A stretch of 64,000 nt of DNA, taken from assembly GCA_034359265.1 (NCBI GenBank), contig CP136891.1, forward strand, positions 52,840,501 to 52,904,500. Direction: 5' to 3'. A program made the position numbers and the translations under genes. This DNA comes from Canna indica (Eukaryota; Streptophyta; Magnoliopsida; Zingiberales; Cannaceae). The notes under the pieces were generated by a model, which saw nothing but the letters and a program-made list of their open reading frames with translations, was not told the DNA's origin and made no database searches. This document shows, one piece after another, positions 44,657 to 57,500 of this stretch; within the stretch, counting starts at the first letter, position 1, and each line of letters begins with the position of its first letter.

Positions 44657-45037
44657 TGTGGACTGGACTAGCACTTTGGTCCTGGTCGGATTAGGCCCAA
44701 AAGCGCTGACACTCATGAACTAGACCCGAGTCAAGCCAAACATCACTTAGTTCAGGGGTTCCATCCGGCCATACAAGGACACACACATCCTCATTAATGA
44801 CCAAGGATTCGACAGTAATGAGCCCGACATCTCGAGGATCAGTCTCGACCCATTTCAAGCACATGATCCTACACTATATACAGACACGATGGGCACACCA
44901 GGTATACTCTCGATTCTAATTCTATATCAATCACTTGGAATTCCTTCTTACTTGAGCATCGAAGTATCTTTTCAGGTCCCCCGCCGAAGCCACACCGAAG
45001 CAGGAGACGTGCATGACTACACCACCTTGGCTTCAGG
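44657..45037 (+). mobile_element. Tat-like gypsy 3' LTR, partial
   Basis: Begins TGTGGACTGGACTAGCAC after a purine tract. It matches the LTR at 35480-35907 (read in reverse) in its first 80 bp and in later words. A TATA-like CTATATACAG lies at 44874. The right end is not clear. Confidence 0.55.
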
Positions 45038-45892
45038 CAAGAACAAGGACCAATCCAAATTCCAAAGTTCAATTGCAAAGTCAACTATAAAATCATCAAT
45101 TTCTTTATTCTTGATCTTCATTATAGTTACTCAACAAACTTATCTTTTATGTTAGGGTTATTAGACGAAAATGGTCTGAACTTTGGCCGAATTCTCAATT
45201 GTGGCCAATCCTTTGATTGGTCTCAATTGTATATAAGAACTTACACATTTGTTCCAATTATAGCCCGTTGTCTGCCAACCGTGAGCATCTCCGTTATTTC
45301 GCTGACGTGGCGATCCAAAAATAATTTTAAAAAACCCATTTGCCATGTGAGATGATACACATCAAATTATTTTTTAATTGGGTCCTGCCTCTATGTCTCT
45401 CCTTCTCATTCTTTTCTTTCTCTCGCTGCTACCAGTACCCCATCTCCACCTCTCTCTCCCCGCGTTTTGGGCCACCGCCTCTTCTTATCCTCTACTTAGT
45501 TGGCGCCTCCTCTTCTCCTCTGCTTAGTTGGCGTCGTCTCCCACATGTCGACTCCTCCCTTTTTGTGAACGAGCTCGTACAATTATGGTAAATGAGCTCC
45601 ATTGATTTCAGCAGGTAGTCCATTGATTTCAACGAATGAGCTCGAATAATTTGGGGAGTTGGAGAAGAGGCGTCAAGGTGGCTCAGCGCTGTTGCATGTC
45701 CTGCTGTCGCGACGTGATAAGCACCTTCATCACGTCCTTGATGCCTTCGCCAAGACTCATCTCCAAAGTTTGATTGATTTCTTGGCTCGAGTTCGTCATC
45801 TCCTCAGTGAGTAGTTGAGGAGGAAAGCCGCAGGCTGCTCATGTCGGCTCGTCAAGGAAGAAGCCGGCCATCCGCGTCCATTGCTGCATCTC
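45038..45892. other. intergenic, no gene seen
   Basis: Sequence around 45150-45340 has repeat-like character and the rest is CT-rich. No gene or clear element end. It stops at the gypsy LTR. Confidence 0.45.
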
Positions 45893-48021
45893 TGTAATGT
45901 CCTAGATATTAATATTTATTTTTGCTATGGTTTGTGTTTGTCAGCCTAGCGGGCTAGTCCGAGGTCGAGCTGAGTCGACTCATGGTCCGGTGCGAGCTCG
46001 CGAGCTCGGGTAAGTAGGAATAGGAATTATGCGATTTCTTTTCCTGCGTAGATAAATTTATTTAATTATTCTATTGCGTGTTCTTGATTACTAAATTATG
46101 TTGCATATGGGTGTGCATGCGATTGATGCTTGTATTTAGCATGGGGTTAGTTTGGGTCAGCGGGTTGCGGATTCGGATGATATGGAAGCCGGTTTTAGGG
46201 TGTGGATAGGAGGAAATATGAGGGGATTATAAAATCCCCCCCTAGGGCTAGGCGGCTCCCAACTAGAGCCACACCAGCTGATTAGAGAGAAGAGAGGAGC
46301 CGCCCAAGCCGCAGCCCCTCCCTTCCCTCTCTTGGAGCTGTCGAGCAAGGTAGGTGCCGCCCCTCCCTTTCTCTCTCTTGGAGCTGCCGAGTCTCTCTCC
46401 TTTCCCCCTCTTTTGAAAGCCAAGCTGCCGACTTGGTGGGAGAGCCGCCGCCCCTTCCCTTGGAGTAGAGCCGCCCCTTCCGCCTTGCTTGAGCAAAGTC
46501 GCCGCACCGTTGAGGCCGGATTCGGAGGCCGCCGATCGGAGAATTCTCATCTAAACTTTCTTCCTAATTGGGTGAGTGGTTTTACCCCTCCTTTTCTCGG
46601 GTTTTCTCTCGTGTTCATGAGCCAATTTGGGCGTTGTGTCGTTCTTAATTGTTTCCCGTCGATTCTTGTGATTTAATTGCCGAAATCTTGTGTCGACTTG
46701 TGGAGGGAACCCGAGGTTTTCCCTTTTGTGGCTTGGTAGCCCTAGGACTACCCTAGGGGTGCCCTCGAGGTGTTTGATGAAATATCTAATAGAGGACTCT
46801 TGTGTATTTTTTTTGAGATTTATCTCAAATTTTATAATTCTATTTTTATGGTAATTAAAGATTTAATTTTTGTGAATTTCAGATTAATTATCATGGTATG
46901 CTGAAAATTTAATCTTGCTGAAATTTTACGTTGAGTTGTTGATTCTGGGCTGATTTTAAAAACGTTGTTGTGATGTGTATACTTTATTGAACATAGTCAT
47001 GTAATCTATCATTTCAAGCAGAAAACATAATTTGGATATGTAGGTCACACTTTGGAAGTCATATTCGACTTGGGTACACCAATTTCGGGCTCGACAGTAA
47101 ATTGAAAGCAAAACCCTAAAATAAAATCCTAATCTTGGTGATGATAATTTTAATTGCATAATTAAAATTCAAGGGGTAGCATAATCTGTTATGAAGAAAC
47201 AAATAAAGTTTATGCATGAAATAAAACCTCATAGGTTTATGATGTTGCGGGTCTAGGAGCTGGGATCGGGTATTGGGTGTTGTAGCATTCCCAATAAAGA
47301 CATTCCTAAGACACCGTAGGAGACACTTGACTTAGGTCATATTGCGACATATCTTTATGAATGACGGCGAGGCTCGGCTAGGAGTCGGAGTGCGGGCTTG
47401 GGTCGGAAGGTTGGATGGTTAATTCCCAACCTGTGTTTAAAGGAATAAGTTCGGATGGGCAAATCCCGATTAATCCTACGTTATCTCTTTGGAACAAGTT
47501 CGGATGGGCAAATCCTGATTGTTCCTGTGTTTTCTCGTGGAACAAGTTCGGACGGGCAAATCCCGATTGTTCCTGAGTTTCTTTTAAGGAATAAGTTCGG
47601 GCGGGCAAATCCTGATTATTCCTGTGGTATCTTTAAGAAACAAGTTCAGACGGCGCGAATCCCGATTATTCCCATGCGTCTCGTGGAGCAAGTTCGGACG
47701 AACAAATCCTGATTTCTTCCGAGTTTCTTTGTTATAGGATAAGCTCGTATGGGTCAATCCCGATTATCCTAGTAACCCTTGAGTATGATTTGTTGCCTGG
47801 GGGTACGGTAGGCTGAGGCCTGTTGTACTTCACTGTTAGAGTGTTGGATGCCTTCGGGCATGTGCTAGCCAGATGGCTTGATAGCTAGTCACATCCTTGT
47901 GACTTTATTCCTATTTGAGACATGTGTTTTAGCATATGCTATATCATATGCTAGTCACAGGCTACGGGGTATAGACACGTATACCTTGGCCGGTCACGTG
48001 ACCCTAAGTTGGAGCGTGACA
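45893..48021 (+). repeat. Gyp-1 5' LTR
   Basis: A 2.1-kb LTR, TGTAATGTCC to GAGCGTGACA. It holds GC-rich segments (46200-46560), a 50-bp tandem array (47440-47770) and a 12-bp palindrome GGTCACGTGACC near its end (47992-48003). Long frames at 46157-46550 are compositional. Confidence 0.8.
47440..47770. repeat. array of about seven 50-bp repeats in the Gyp-1 LTR
   Basis: Each unit has AAGTTCGGA(T/C)GGGCAAATCC followed by a TGATT-type word, at steps of about 45-57 bp. Frames on both strands with QSGFARPN-like words are by-products. Confidence 0.9.
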
Positions 48022-48024
48022 ATG

Positions 48025-48036
48025 TGGTATTAGAGC
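48025..48036 (+). promoter_or_regulatory. Gyp-1 primer-binding site
   Basis: TGGTATTAGAGC, four bases after the LTR end, one mismatch from the initiator tRNA-Met complement. Cop-1 inserted 24 bp downstream. Confidence 0.75.
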
Positions 48037-48060
48037 ATGTGGTTCGGTATGACTACGACC

Positions 48061-49305
48061 TGTTGGCTTAAGATTTTCAACCTTGGTCTTAATCTCAGTT
48101 TTGATGATAATAAACATGGAACTAATGATTTCATGAAGAGTTTCTTTTAGGTTCCATATCGGTTAGCGCACGTCGTCCTCGATCGAAAATATCAAAAAAA
48201 TCAAAAAATCAGAAGGACTTTGGTCGACGCGCTTGGATTCGTCGGGAATATAAAGTCTAGGTTTAGGGTGTCTAGTTTATGTTGTAAATCCTCATGATGA
48301 TGTATAAGAACCCAAAAACCAATCCCGAACCCCAAAACATGAAAACTTGGAACCGTCCTGAAATTCACTAAGCCTAGGGAGCTCCTCGGAGGGCTATATG
48401 ACCTAGACATTTTCTTGACACAAAAAATAGCGATAATTGTTCCTTGGGTTAAAACTAGATAATAATGTATTTTAAAGGATTTTTTAGAAGCCTTTAGCCT
48501 ACCTATATTTGACCCAAGAAATTAGCAAATTTTCGGTTTTTGAAAAATTGTACTAGACCCCAAAAACTAGATTTTGATTTTTTAGATATTTTTATTGAAT
48601 CCAAATGAGGGGTAATCCTTATATAACATTTATGTTTTAAAGTTATTAACTTAAAGTTAATAAATGTTATATAAGTAGACTTAGCAAAGACAAAACTAGA
48701 AAACGAACAAACAAAGCCTAACCAAACTACGCAGTCCATGTTCGGACGACCGGTCGGTCGACTGAATGGTGTTAAAAATCGGCAGTAGCCTATTTCGGTC
48801 GGTCGACCGACCGAAGAAGAAGGCATTTTGGTCGACCGATCGATCGACCGAACAATGCCAGAATTTGGCAGTAGCCAATTCGGTCGACCGGTCGATTGAC
48901 CGAACTGCGCCCAGAAGCGGTAGAATGCCGCGGTTGCTTGGGCGGTCGATTCGTCGATTGATCGACGATCGATCGGCCTGCGACCGGACTGTAAAAATGA
49001 CTAGTTTTTCGCCAATTGATGAGCCGTTTCTTGTGGGGGATTATAAATACCCATCCCAATCTTATTTCTAGCCTACTAATGATGCTTCTAAGCCAAAAAA
49101 AGTCACTCCTTGCATCTCTACAAGATTCTTGAGCCATCTTTGCAAAGAACCCTAGATTTGAGCCTAAGAACCTTAAGATTGACTTTGAGCTTGCCTTGAT
49201 TCATCTTCAAGTCATTAAGAGGAGCTAGGACATCTTGTTTGAGAGCTAAGTTTACATTGTTTATTATTTGCTCTCATTATTGTTGTATTTTGGTGTTTAT
49301 TTCAT
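48061..49305 (+). repeat. Cop-1 5' LTR, truncated
   Basis: Aligns with the Cop-1 3' LTR from its start to TTTATTTCAT (49305) and then departs. About 440 bp of the LTR end are missing. GGTCGACC-type palindromes cluster at 48740-48970. Confidence 0.85.
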
Positions 49306-50091
49306 GGAAATTGTTTTTGTTGTGGTATATATGACGATGCTATTCATGATTATGCATTTAAAAGAAATTCAAGTGTTGCTAAGACACTTTGGATTCATAG
49401 GCCAACTCACCCCCAATGACCCAAAACCATTTGGGTACCGAAAGTTTCTTGTTCTCTTGTAGGGGGAGCTACCACACATGGTTGAAGGAAAGAGATGTAT
49501 TGAAGTTGACCATGGACTTGAATGATGAATCCTCCCTTGGTTACAACTTCAAGCTACCTTGATGCCTTAGGTAAAGTTGGCATCAAAACTATTCCGGTAT
49601 CATCTTCTAACTTGCATTGTTTTACCTTAGTTGAAGATTATGATACTATGCTTAATTATAGTTGTTCTTTGTGCTATCGAATTATTTTATGAAATGATTT
49701 TTGATTTTGATTTCCCGGTCTCTTCGGAGACCTATGTAGCCTATAACGGGCTCATGCGACCTTGCGGTTCTAAATCGTAGGCTCATTGTGGCCTTTCGGT
49801 TTTCAACCAATAGGAAGGGTTGGAGATCTTACTTTTCAAAATTTCATATTTTGATACATCTCGATTTGTTTTGGTTTCATGACAATTCTACTTGAAACGA
49901 ATTTATCACTATCTAGCTTATGTTGAAGTTCTCAAATGAAGATTTTTATTTCACCTTTGTTATTTAGTATGCTAACTTGCTAGTTATTATATCATTGTGC
50001 TACTAATGATTTTTGGCTTGCAAGTTAACATTTATGAAAATGGAAGGCTAATAATTAGGAGAAAAAGGATAAGTTTGGCAAAATTCTCACG

Positions 50092-50358
50092 TGTTAAGAA
50101 ATTAGTGGGCCTAACTCACCCTAAAAGCTAGCTCATGAGGAGAGGATTGCTCAAACTATTTAAAGACTACCTTGGTCATATTTTTAACCAATGTGGGACT
50201 TTAACACACCCCCGTCATGCCCAGGATTGGACATCTAGAGCGTGGAGTTTTGCAGGACTGGACAACTGCCGGTGGCACAATATCAACCACATGACTGGCT
50301 CTGATATTGTGTTAAGAAATTAGTGGGCCTAACTCACCCCAAAAGCTAGCTCTTGAGG
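50092..50358 (-). mobile_element. TRIM retroelement D, truncated, in Cop-1
   Basis: Minus-strand member of the family at 135-466: a full terminal repeat (50092-50206), the complement of the purine tract (CACCCCCGTCATGCCC), the complement of the primer-binding site (GGCTCTGATA), then only the first 49 bp of the other terminal repeat from 50310. Because one end is lost, no duplication is visible. Confidence 0.85.
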
Positions 50359-50369
50359 TATGTCTTTGA

Positions 50370-52000
50370 ATTTCGTAAAAATCTTAGCATATACCTCAAT
50401 ATTCATGTTTTATTGGTGTCTCTATACTTATGATTAGAATTGCATGATAAATCTTTGAATTCTCATGAGTAGGTTAAATTTTAGTACTTAGGTAAATTTT
50501 ATTGAATGAAACTTGCTCTAGGTTGATAATCATTATTAGAGACCTTCTTCTTTTAAAGTCCAAACTAGTTAAACATGTTTAGAGATCTTACTTTTCAAAT
50601 ATTTCATATTTTAAGATCTCTTTGATTCATTTTGATATCATGATAACTCCTTAAAATGAATCTCTACTATTTAGCATAGGTTAAAGATTTTTAAATGAAA
50701 CTTTGCATTAAACCTTTGCTATTTAGTAAGTTAGCTTGCTAGTTGGTATATTGTTTCATTATGATACTAATGAAGCCTACTTGCAAGTTAAGAAAATGGT
50801 AAAATTTGGAAGGCTAAAGGAAAATGAAAAGAAAGGAAGTGAAAATTTTGGAATTTCTCAAGAAATAAGGTATGAGTTTCATTTTGGTAAAATTCTTGCA
50901 TAACACATCTATTTTCTTGGTAAAGTGATTTCTCTATGCTCATGAATGATCTTGCATGATAATTGATTGAAATCTCATGAGTAGATAAAATTTTGATACT
51001 TAGGCAATTTCATGAAACCTTGTTTGAATGAAATGTGCCCTAGGTAGAATTTCATTTTAGAGACTTCATTTTAAGTTAAAACTTGATAAACATGTTTGAG
51101 TGCACTTATGATTTGCTTCCATGTGATTAAAATTGAAAAATAATGAGAAAATGGATAAATTGATAACAACTTCACTTTAGAAAACCTAAAATTGAGTAGA
51201 GTTGATCTAAGTCAATAAATTGACTTAGAAACTTCATTTTAGGTCCAAACTTCACAAACATGCTTAGATTTACTCATGTTAGGTGTCCATATATTTAAAT
51301 TTGAAAAACAATGAGTAAATGTTAAAATTTGATACTTAGCAATCTCATGATACCATGCTTGTTTTTTTAATGAAATCATGCTAAGGTAAAATTTTGACCA
51401 AATGACATCATTTTCATTTTAAACTTGATAAACATGCTTTAAATGATTATATCTAGATATCTGGAAAGTTTGAATGAAAATTGAGAATTTTTGAAAAATA
51501 GCTAATATTTACGAAAATGCCACTAGATTTCAGTTATTTTTAGAAAAATGCAGAAAATTGATTTTTTGATGATTCTTGAAATTGCATGTTCTCTAAAAAA
51601 TCTAGTTTCTGCAGTAAAAATTTCAAAAATTTTTAGTAAGAATATAATTTGATATGAGTTTTTGAAATTGGATTTCAAAACTTTAAAGGACCGTTCTTTC
51701 CAAATATTCATTTTTCCGATACTTTGATTTTTGGTCCAATTTTCGAATGAGACTTCAAGTAAGATATTTTGAATTCACTTTTGGTATCGTTCAAATATTT
51801 TAGAGAGAAAAATCATTTCTAAAATAATTTTTGACTCCTTGACCGATACTTGGAAATATCATTACTTGAGTTTGATACATGATTTCTAGTTTTAGATTAT
51901 ATTTAGCATTCTATGATATCATGTATTGATTAGTCTCATTTGTATGTATGTTTTCATCCCTTTAGTTGAGATTTTCATATTTCATGGAAAATAGTTTTAG
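50370..52000 (+). repeat. diverged non-coding tandem units in Cop-1
   Basis: Words such as CTCATGAGTAG, TTTTGATACTTAGG, TCCAAACTT and AAACATG recur about every 150-400 bp (50460, 50990, 51320 among others), with no frame. Equivalent to the block in Cop-1R at 39128-40470. Confidence 0.7.
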
Positions 52001-52222
52001 AGTCTTAACTTTGACTATAGGTTGACTTTTCTTGCCCTTTTTGATTGATGTCAAAAGGGGGAGAAAAATATAGGTAAAAAGGAAAGAAAATATAGGTTAA
52101 CCTTGCATATAGATAGAAGGAGTTCCATTATATAGATATGCATGTTGATAGGGGGAGAAATTCCATGATTGATATCCTTTGCGCTTTATAAATATATTTT
52201 CTTAAGGATATTTATCATCATC

Positions 52223-52236
52223 AAAAAGAGGGAGAT
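52223..52236 (+). promoter_or_regulatory. Cop-1 polypurine tract
   Basis: AAAAAGAGGGAGAT directly before the 3' LTR; it would prime plus-strand synthesis. Confidence 0.75.
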
Positions 52237-53160
52237 TGTTAGCTTAAGCTTTTCAACCTTGATCTTAATCTCGGTTTTGATGATAACAAACATGGAACTA
52301 ATGATTTCATGAATAGTTTCTTTTAGGTTCCATATCGATTAGCGCACGTCGTTCTCGATCAGAAATATCGGAGAAATCAGAAAATCAAAAGGACATTGGT
52401 CGACGCGCTCGAATTCGTCGGGAAGATAGAGTCTAGTTTATGTTGTAAATCCTCATGATGATGCTTAAGAACCCAAAAACCAATCCCGAATCCCAGAATA
52501 TGAAAACACGGAACCGCCCTGAAATTCACTAAGCTTAGGGGGCTCCTTAGAGGGCTATAAGACCTAGATATATTCCTAACATAAAAAATGGCGGTAATTG
52601 TTCCTTGGGTTGAAACTAGATAACGAGATATTTTAAAGGATTTTTTGGAAACCTTTAGTCTACCCATATTTGACCCAAGAAATTAGGAAATTTCCATTTT
52701 CCGAAAATTTGTACTAGACCCCAAAAACTAGATTTTGATTCTTAAGGATTTTAATTTTTTAGATATTTTTATTGAATCCAAATAGAGGGTAATCCATATA
52801 TAACATTTATGTTTTAAAGTTAATAAATGTTATATAAGTAGACTTAGCGAAGACGGAACCAGAAAACGAACAAACCAAGCAAATGCCCTGCCCAGGTTCG
52901 GTTGACCGACTGGTCGACCGACCTAAGAAGAAGGCATTTCGGTCGACCGAACGGTGCCAGAATTTGGCAGTAGCTAATTTGGTCGACCGGTCGATCGACC
53001 GAAGTTGGTCGATAATTGGCAGTAGCCCAGAAGCGGTAGAATACCATGGTCGCTTGGGCGGTCGATCCATCGGTCGATCAATGATTGATTGGCCTGCGAT
53101 CGGACAATGGAAACAGCTAGTTTTTCGCTCGTTGCTGAGCCATTTCTTGTGGGGGATTAT

Positions 53161-54473
53161 TGATGGCTTAAGGGTCTCTCTTAAGCATCAATCTTTATTT
53201 TGATGATAACAAACATGTATTTAATCCAAGTGTGAAGTTTTGAGTTCAGGTTGAGGTTGCGATAAGCATGCCAAGTCTGTTAAAATGAGGCGAAAGAAAA
53301 TATCGTCAAAGAAACGAAAGAAGAAAGGCTCGAGCATAAATTAAATAGATATCTTGTAATATACCCCTAGGACAATCTTATGCCAAGCCTAATTGTATAG
53401 TTATCCAAGTTAGAACTTGGTAACTAAATCCATAAAAAAGGCATGTAAAAATTTCAAGAAGAATTCAGCCTCAGCCTGCATTCGGTCGATCGGTCGGTCG
53501 ACCGACCGAGGCAAAATTTTGGCAGAATGCTTAGCAGTCGACCAATCGATCAACCAAATTGGAGATAGCCTATCGCGCGACCCTGGCTCCAGTTATTCGG
53601 TCGACCAACTAGTTGACCGAATGTGGGATCGGCTCTTTTCCGTCAGCCGGTCGACCCGTCGATCGACCGGGATCTCTCATACAGTCAGCGGTCGCAGTGG
53701 TAGTCGATCAGTCGGTCGACCGATTAATCGACCGGCCAACGACCGAACGGCTTCAACGACTATTTTTTTAACCGTTGAACGGGCCGTTCGAGTGAGGGGT
53801 TGTAAATACCCCTCACCTAACTTCTTTACTTTTCTTAGAACTTTTATTGAGTAACTAAAGAAGTTTCTTAAGCCTTCAAAAAGCGAATTGTTGCGTGCGC
53901 CCTCTGCTTCCGTCGACAACAAATTCCAGGCGCTAATTCCTTACTTCTTCAACTGTGCTGCAACTCTAAGAGCCATCTTCTTGCAAGTTGGAGACCTGAA
54001 GGCGGTGGAAAGAAGCCTTGGTTCATTTTACATTCTTAAAGCTCTTTCCTGTATTTGATTTTTATTGTAAACTTGTTTTAAGTTTGAGATAACCACTAGG
54101 TGTGCTAGGAAACACTTAGGGATAGCTTTATAGAATTGTGTTTTGCCTAGGTGAATAGGTTTGAGGTGTTCTCAGAGTGGTGAGAAGAGTGTCCTCATTG
54201 TATTCAAAGGGAAATATAGATTCTATAAAGTAGTGATTAGAAATACTTGGTAATGAGCCAAGGCAGTAGAGTAGGCAGTTGGCCGAACCACTATAAGTAT
54301 TCTTGTTTGCGTTGCTTCCTTACTTGATTTTATCATTGCTATTGAAATTTGATCACATTAACTATTAAGAAACAATTGCATTAAGTGAAGCTAAAATTGA
54401 GTAAGAAGAAAATATAATTAAAGGGGACAGATACTATTCAACCCCCCCTTCTAGTGTCGGGTTTCACACAATA
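53161..54473 (+). repeat. Cop-2 5' LTR
   Basis: 1313 bp. Shares start (GATGATAACAAACATG zone) and end (CCCCCCTTCTAGTGTCGGG) logic with the Cop-1 LTR, so the two families are related. GGTCGACC-type motifs at 53485-53740. About 106 bp shorter than its 3' partner, mostly within that motif zone. Confidence 0.92.
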
Positions 54474-54475
54474 AT

Positions 54476-54487
54476 TGGTATCATAGC
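54476..54487 (+). promoter_or_regulatory. Cop-2 primer-binding site
   Basis: TGGTATCATAGC, one mismatch from the initiator tRNA-Met complement, two bases after the LTR. Confidence 0.85.
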
Positions 54488-54530
54488 AAGGTCGTAAGTT
54501 AAGATTTAACCATCTTCCCTACAAGTCGAG

Positions 54531-57500
54531 ATGTCTAGTGAAATCCAATTAGCTCAAGGGTCCTCTACTCATACTCCACCACTATTCGATGAGAACAACT
54601 ATGCCTATTGGAAGATCCGCATGAATGACTTCCTTCAATCCTTAGGCATGGATGTATGGAGGATGATCCTAGTAGAGTATAAACAACTCAATAAGGATAT
54701 GAACCAATGAGACTAAGAAGAAATTAGGCTTTTGAATGCAAATGCAAAGGCTGTCAATACTTTATATTGCGGTCTATCAATTAATGAATTCAATAGAATT
54801 TCTACGTGTAAGTCCGCATATAAAGTATTGAAGGTCCTAGAGACCACCCATGAAGGGACTTCACAAGTAAAGGAATTCAAAATCAACTTACTCATGCATG
54901 ATTATGAAATGTTTAAGATGCTTTCTCATGAGTCCATTAATGCCATGCATGCTAGATTTCAAAATATTACGAATGGCCTAGCTAACCTTGGCAGGGAAAT
55001 AAGGGAAGAGGAGAAGGTAAGGAAGCTCCTCCGTTCCCTTCCAAAATCTTAGGAGCCCAAAGTGACAGCCATCATGGAAGCTAAGGATTTGAGCACATTG
55101 AAGATCACCGAGCTCATTGGGTCTCTCATGACATATGAGACCCACATGAAGCAATACCAAGAGGAAGATGCCCCCAAAGGCAAGACCATTGCCTTAAAAG
55201 CATCACATCGAGCGAAAGAGTCGTCGTCATCCGAGGAAGAGATGGATGATCTTGAAGAAATGGCGATGCTCGCAAGAAGATTCATGAGCTTCATGAGGGG
55301 AGGCATGAGGAAGGGAAGAGGTGGCTACACTTACTATATTACAACAAGACCGGGCACCTAAGAAAGGATTGCCCACTTCTTAAGATGGCCACCACCTCCA
55401 ACCCTCACAAGAAGGAAAAATACAAAAAGAAGAAGAAGACAATGATGGCCACGTGGGACGAAAGCGAGGCCTCATCAAGTGAAGAAGAAGCAAAGAGTGA
55501 AAAAACAAACCTTTGCTTGATGGCAAAGGATGATGAGGTAAAAATTTTTTTTGGTGAAGTTTCATTTACTCAAGAAGAGTTAGAAAATGAATTTGAGAAA
55601 ATGCATGATGAATTCAATGCCATTAGGAGAAAATTTAGAGATCTCAAAAAAGACAATAGATCTTTAGAACTTGAGAATGATAGCCTATTACTTTCATGCA
55701 ATGCTCTAAGGAAAGAAATAGACTCCCTTAAGGAAGAGAAATGCACCATAGAAAAAGCTAAGAAGGACTTAGAGATTGACAACCAAAAATTAGAGAATGA
55801 AAATAAGTATTTATGTGATAAAGTGGAGCATTTAAATGATAGCATGCTAACATTAAAAAAGGAACTTTGCATGCTTAATGAAAAAATGACAACCATTCAA
55901 AATGTCATGCCAAAAGTTGTCCATAAAAAGAAATCATCACACTCCCATGCTCACACACACAAAAAGAAAATTTAATGAAAATTGCTTTTCTTGTGGCATA
56001 TTTGGCCATATGGCCAAGGATTGTGCATTGAGAAGGAACCCACATGCAAGATTTACATTGGTTCCAAAATTGATTAACACTCAAGGACCCAAGAAAATTT
56101 GAGTACCTAAGAAAGTTTCTTCTCCTTTTGTAGATGGAGAAGCATCCTCAACCAAGTAGAAGCACTTGGATATTGGATAGCGGTTGCTTAAAGCACATGA
56201 CGGGTGACATCAATTTGTTTGCAACCCTATCAAGTAAAGATGGTGGACATGTCACATTTGAAGACAATGTCAAAGGTAAGATTGTTGGCATTGGTGACAT
56301 AGGTATACTCCCTTACCCATGCATTAAGAACGTTTTATTAGTTGATGGGTTAAAACATAATTTGATTAGCATATCACAATTATGTGACAATGGATACATA
56401 ATTATTTGTGAAGCATCTAAATGTATTATTAGAAGTGCACCTTCAAATGACATCATGTTCATTGGAAATAGGCAAGAAAATGTATACACCTTAGAATTAA
56501 ATGTCTTGCCAAATCCTCATCTTAGATACTTAGTTGCCATGGAGAATGACTCTTGGTTGTGGCATAGAAGGATAGGACATGCTAGCATGAGCCTCATCCA
56601 AGAGATATCTAGGAAAGAATTAGTTAAAGGCTTACCTAGATAAAGTTTGAAAAAGACAAACTTTGTGATGCATGTCAACTAGGTAAGCAAGTCAAATCTT
56701 CATTTCATAGCATTAATCAAGTTAGTACATCTAGAATTCTTGAGCTTGTGCACATGGATCTCTTTGGTCCATGTGATGTAGCTAGTCTAGGTGGAAAACT
56801 ATATTGTTATGTATTAGTTGATGATTTTTCTAGATTCACATAAGCTTTCTTTTTGGCCAAGATAAATGAAATCTTTGAGTTCTTCAAAAAGTTTGCAAAG
56901 AAAGTTTGAAATGAAAAAGGAGTATCCATTTTGAAAATTCGAAGTGACAATGGAGGGGAGTTTAATAATGAAATTTTTTTCGAGTTTTGTGATGATTTAG
57001 GCATTGAACATACTTTTTCTTCCCCTAGAACCCCTCAACAAAATGGGGTGGTTGAGAGGAAGAATAGAACCTTACAATAAATGACTAGGACTATGTTATG
57101 CGAAAATAATTTGCCTAAGTATTTTTGGGCCGAAGCCATAAATACTTCTTGTTATGTTCTTAACCGAGTTTTATTGAGACCAAAAATTAAGAAAACATCT
57201 TTTGAGCTTTGGAATGGTAAAATCCTAAATGTGGGATATTTTTATATTTTTGGATGCAAATGTTTTATATTAAATACTAAGGAGAATTTAAGAAAATTTG
57301 ATTCTAAATCCGTTGAAGGGATTTTCCTAGATTACTCCACAAATTCTAAGGCATATAGAGTTTACAATCGTAGAACAATGATTGTTGAAGAATCTATGCA
57401 TGTCACGTTTAATGAAACTAATGATTCTTCTAGAAATGTGAAGATTGTGAATGTAGGTGAGCAACTTGAGGATCTTACACTTCATGATAAAAAAGTGGAG

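Noticed and set aside
46157..46676. Three overlapping frames of 95-116 codons in the Gyp-1 LTR
   Set aside because: They lie in LTR sequence, overlap on both strands and are compositionally GC- and CT-rich.
47440..47770. Possible CRISPR-like array of regularly spaced repeats
   Set aside because: Units are contiguous and diverged, without unique spacers, and lie in a plant retroelement LTR.
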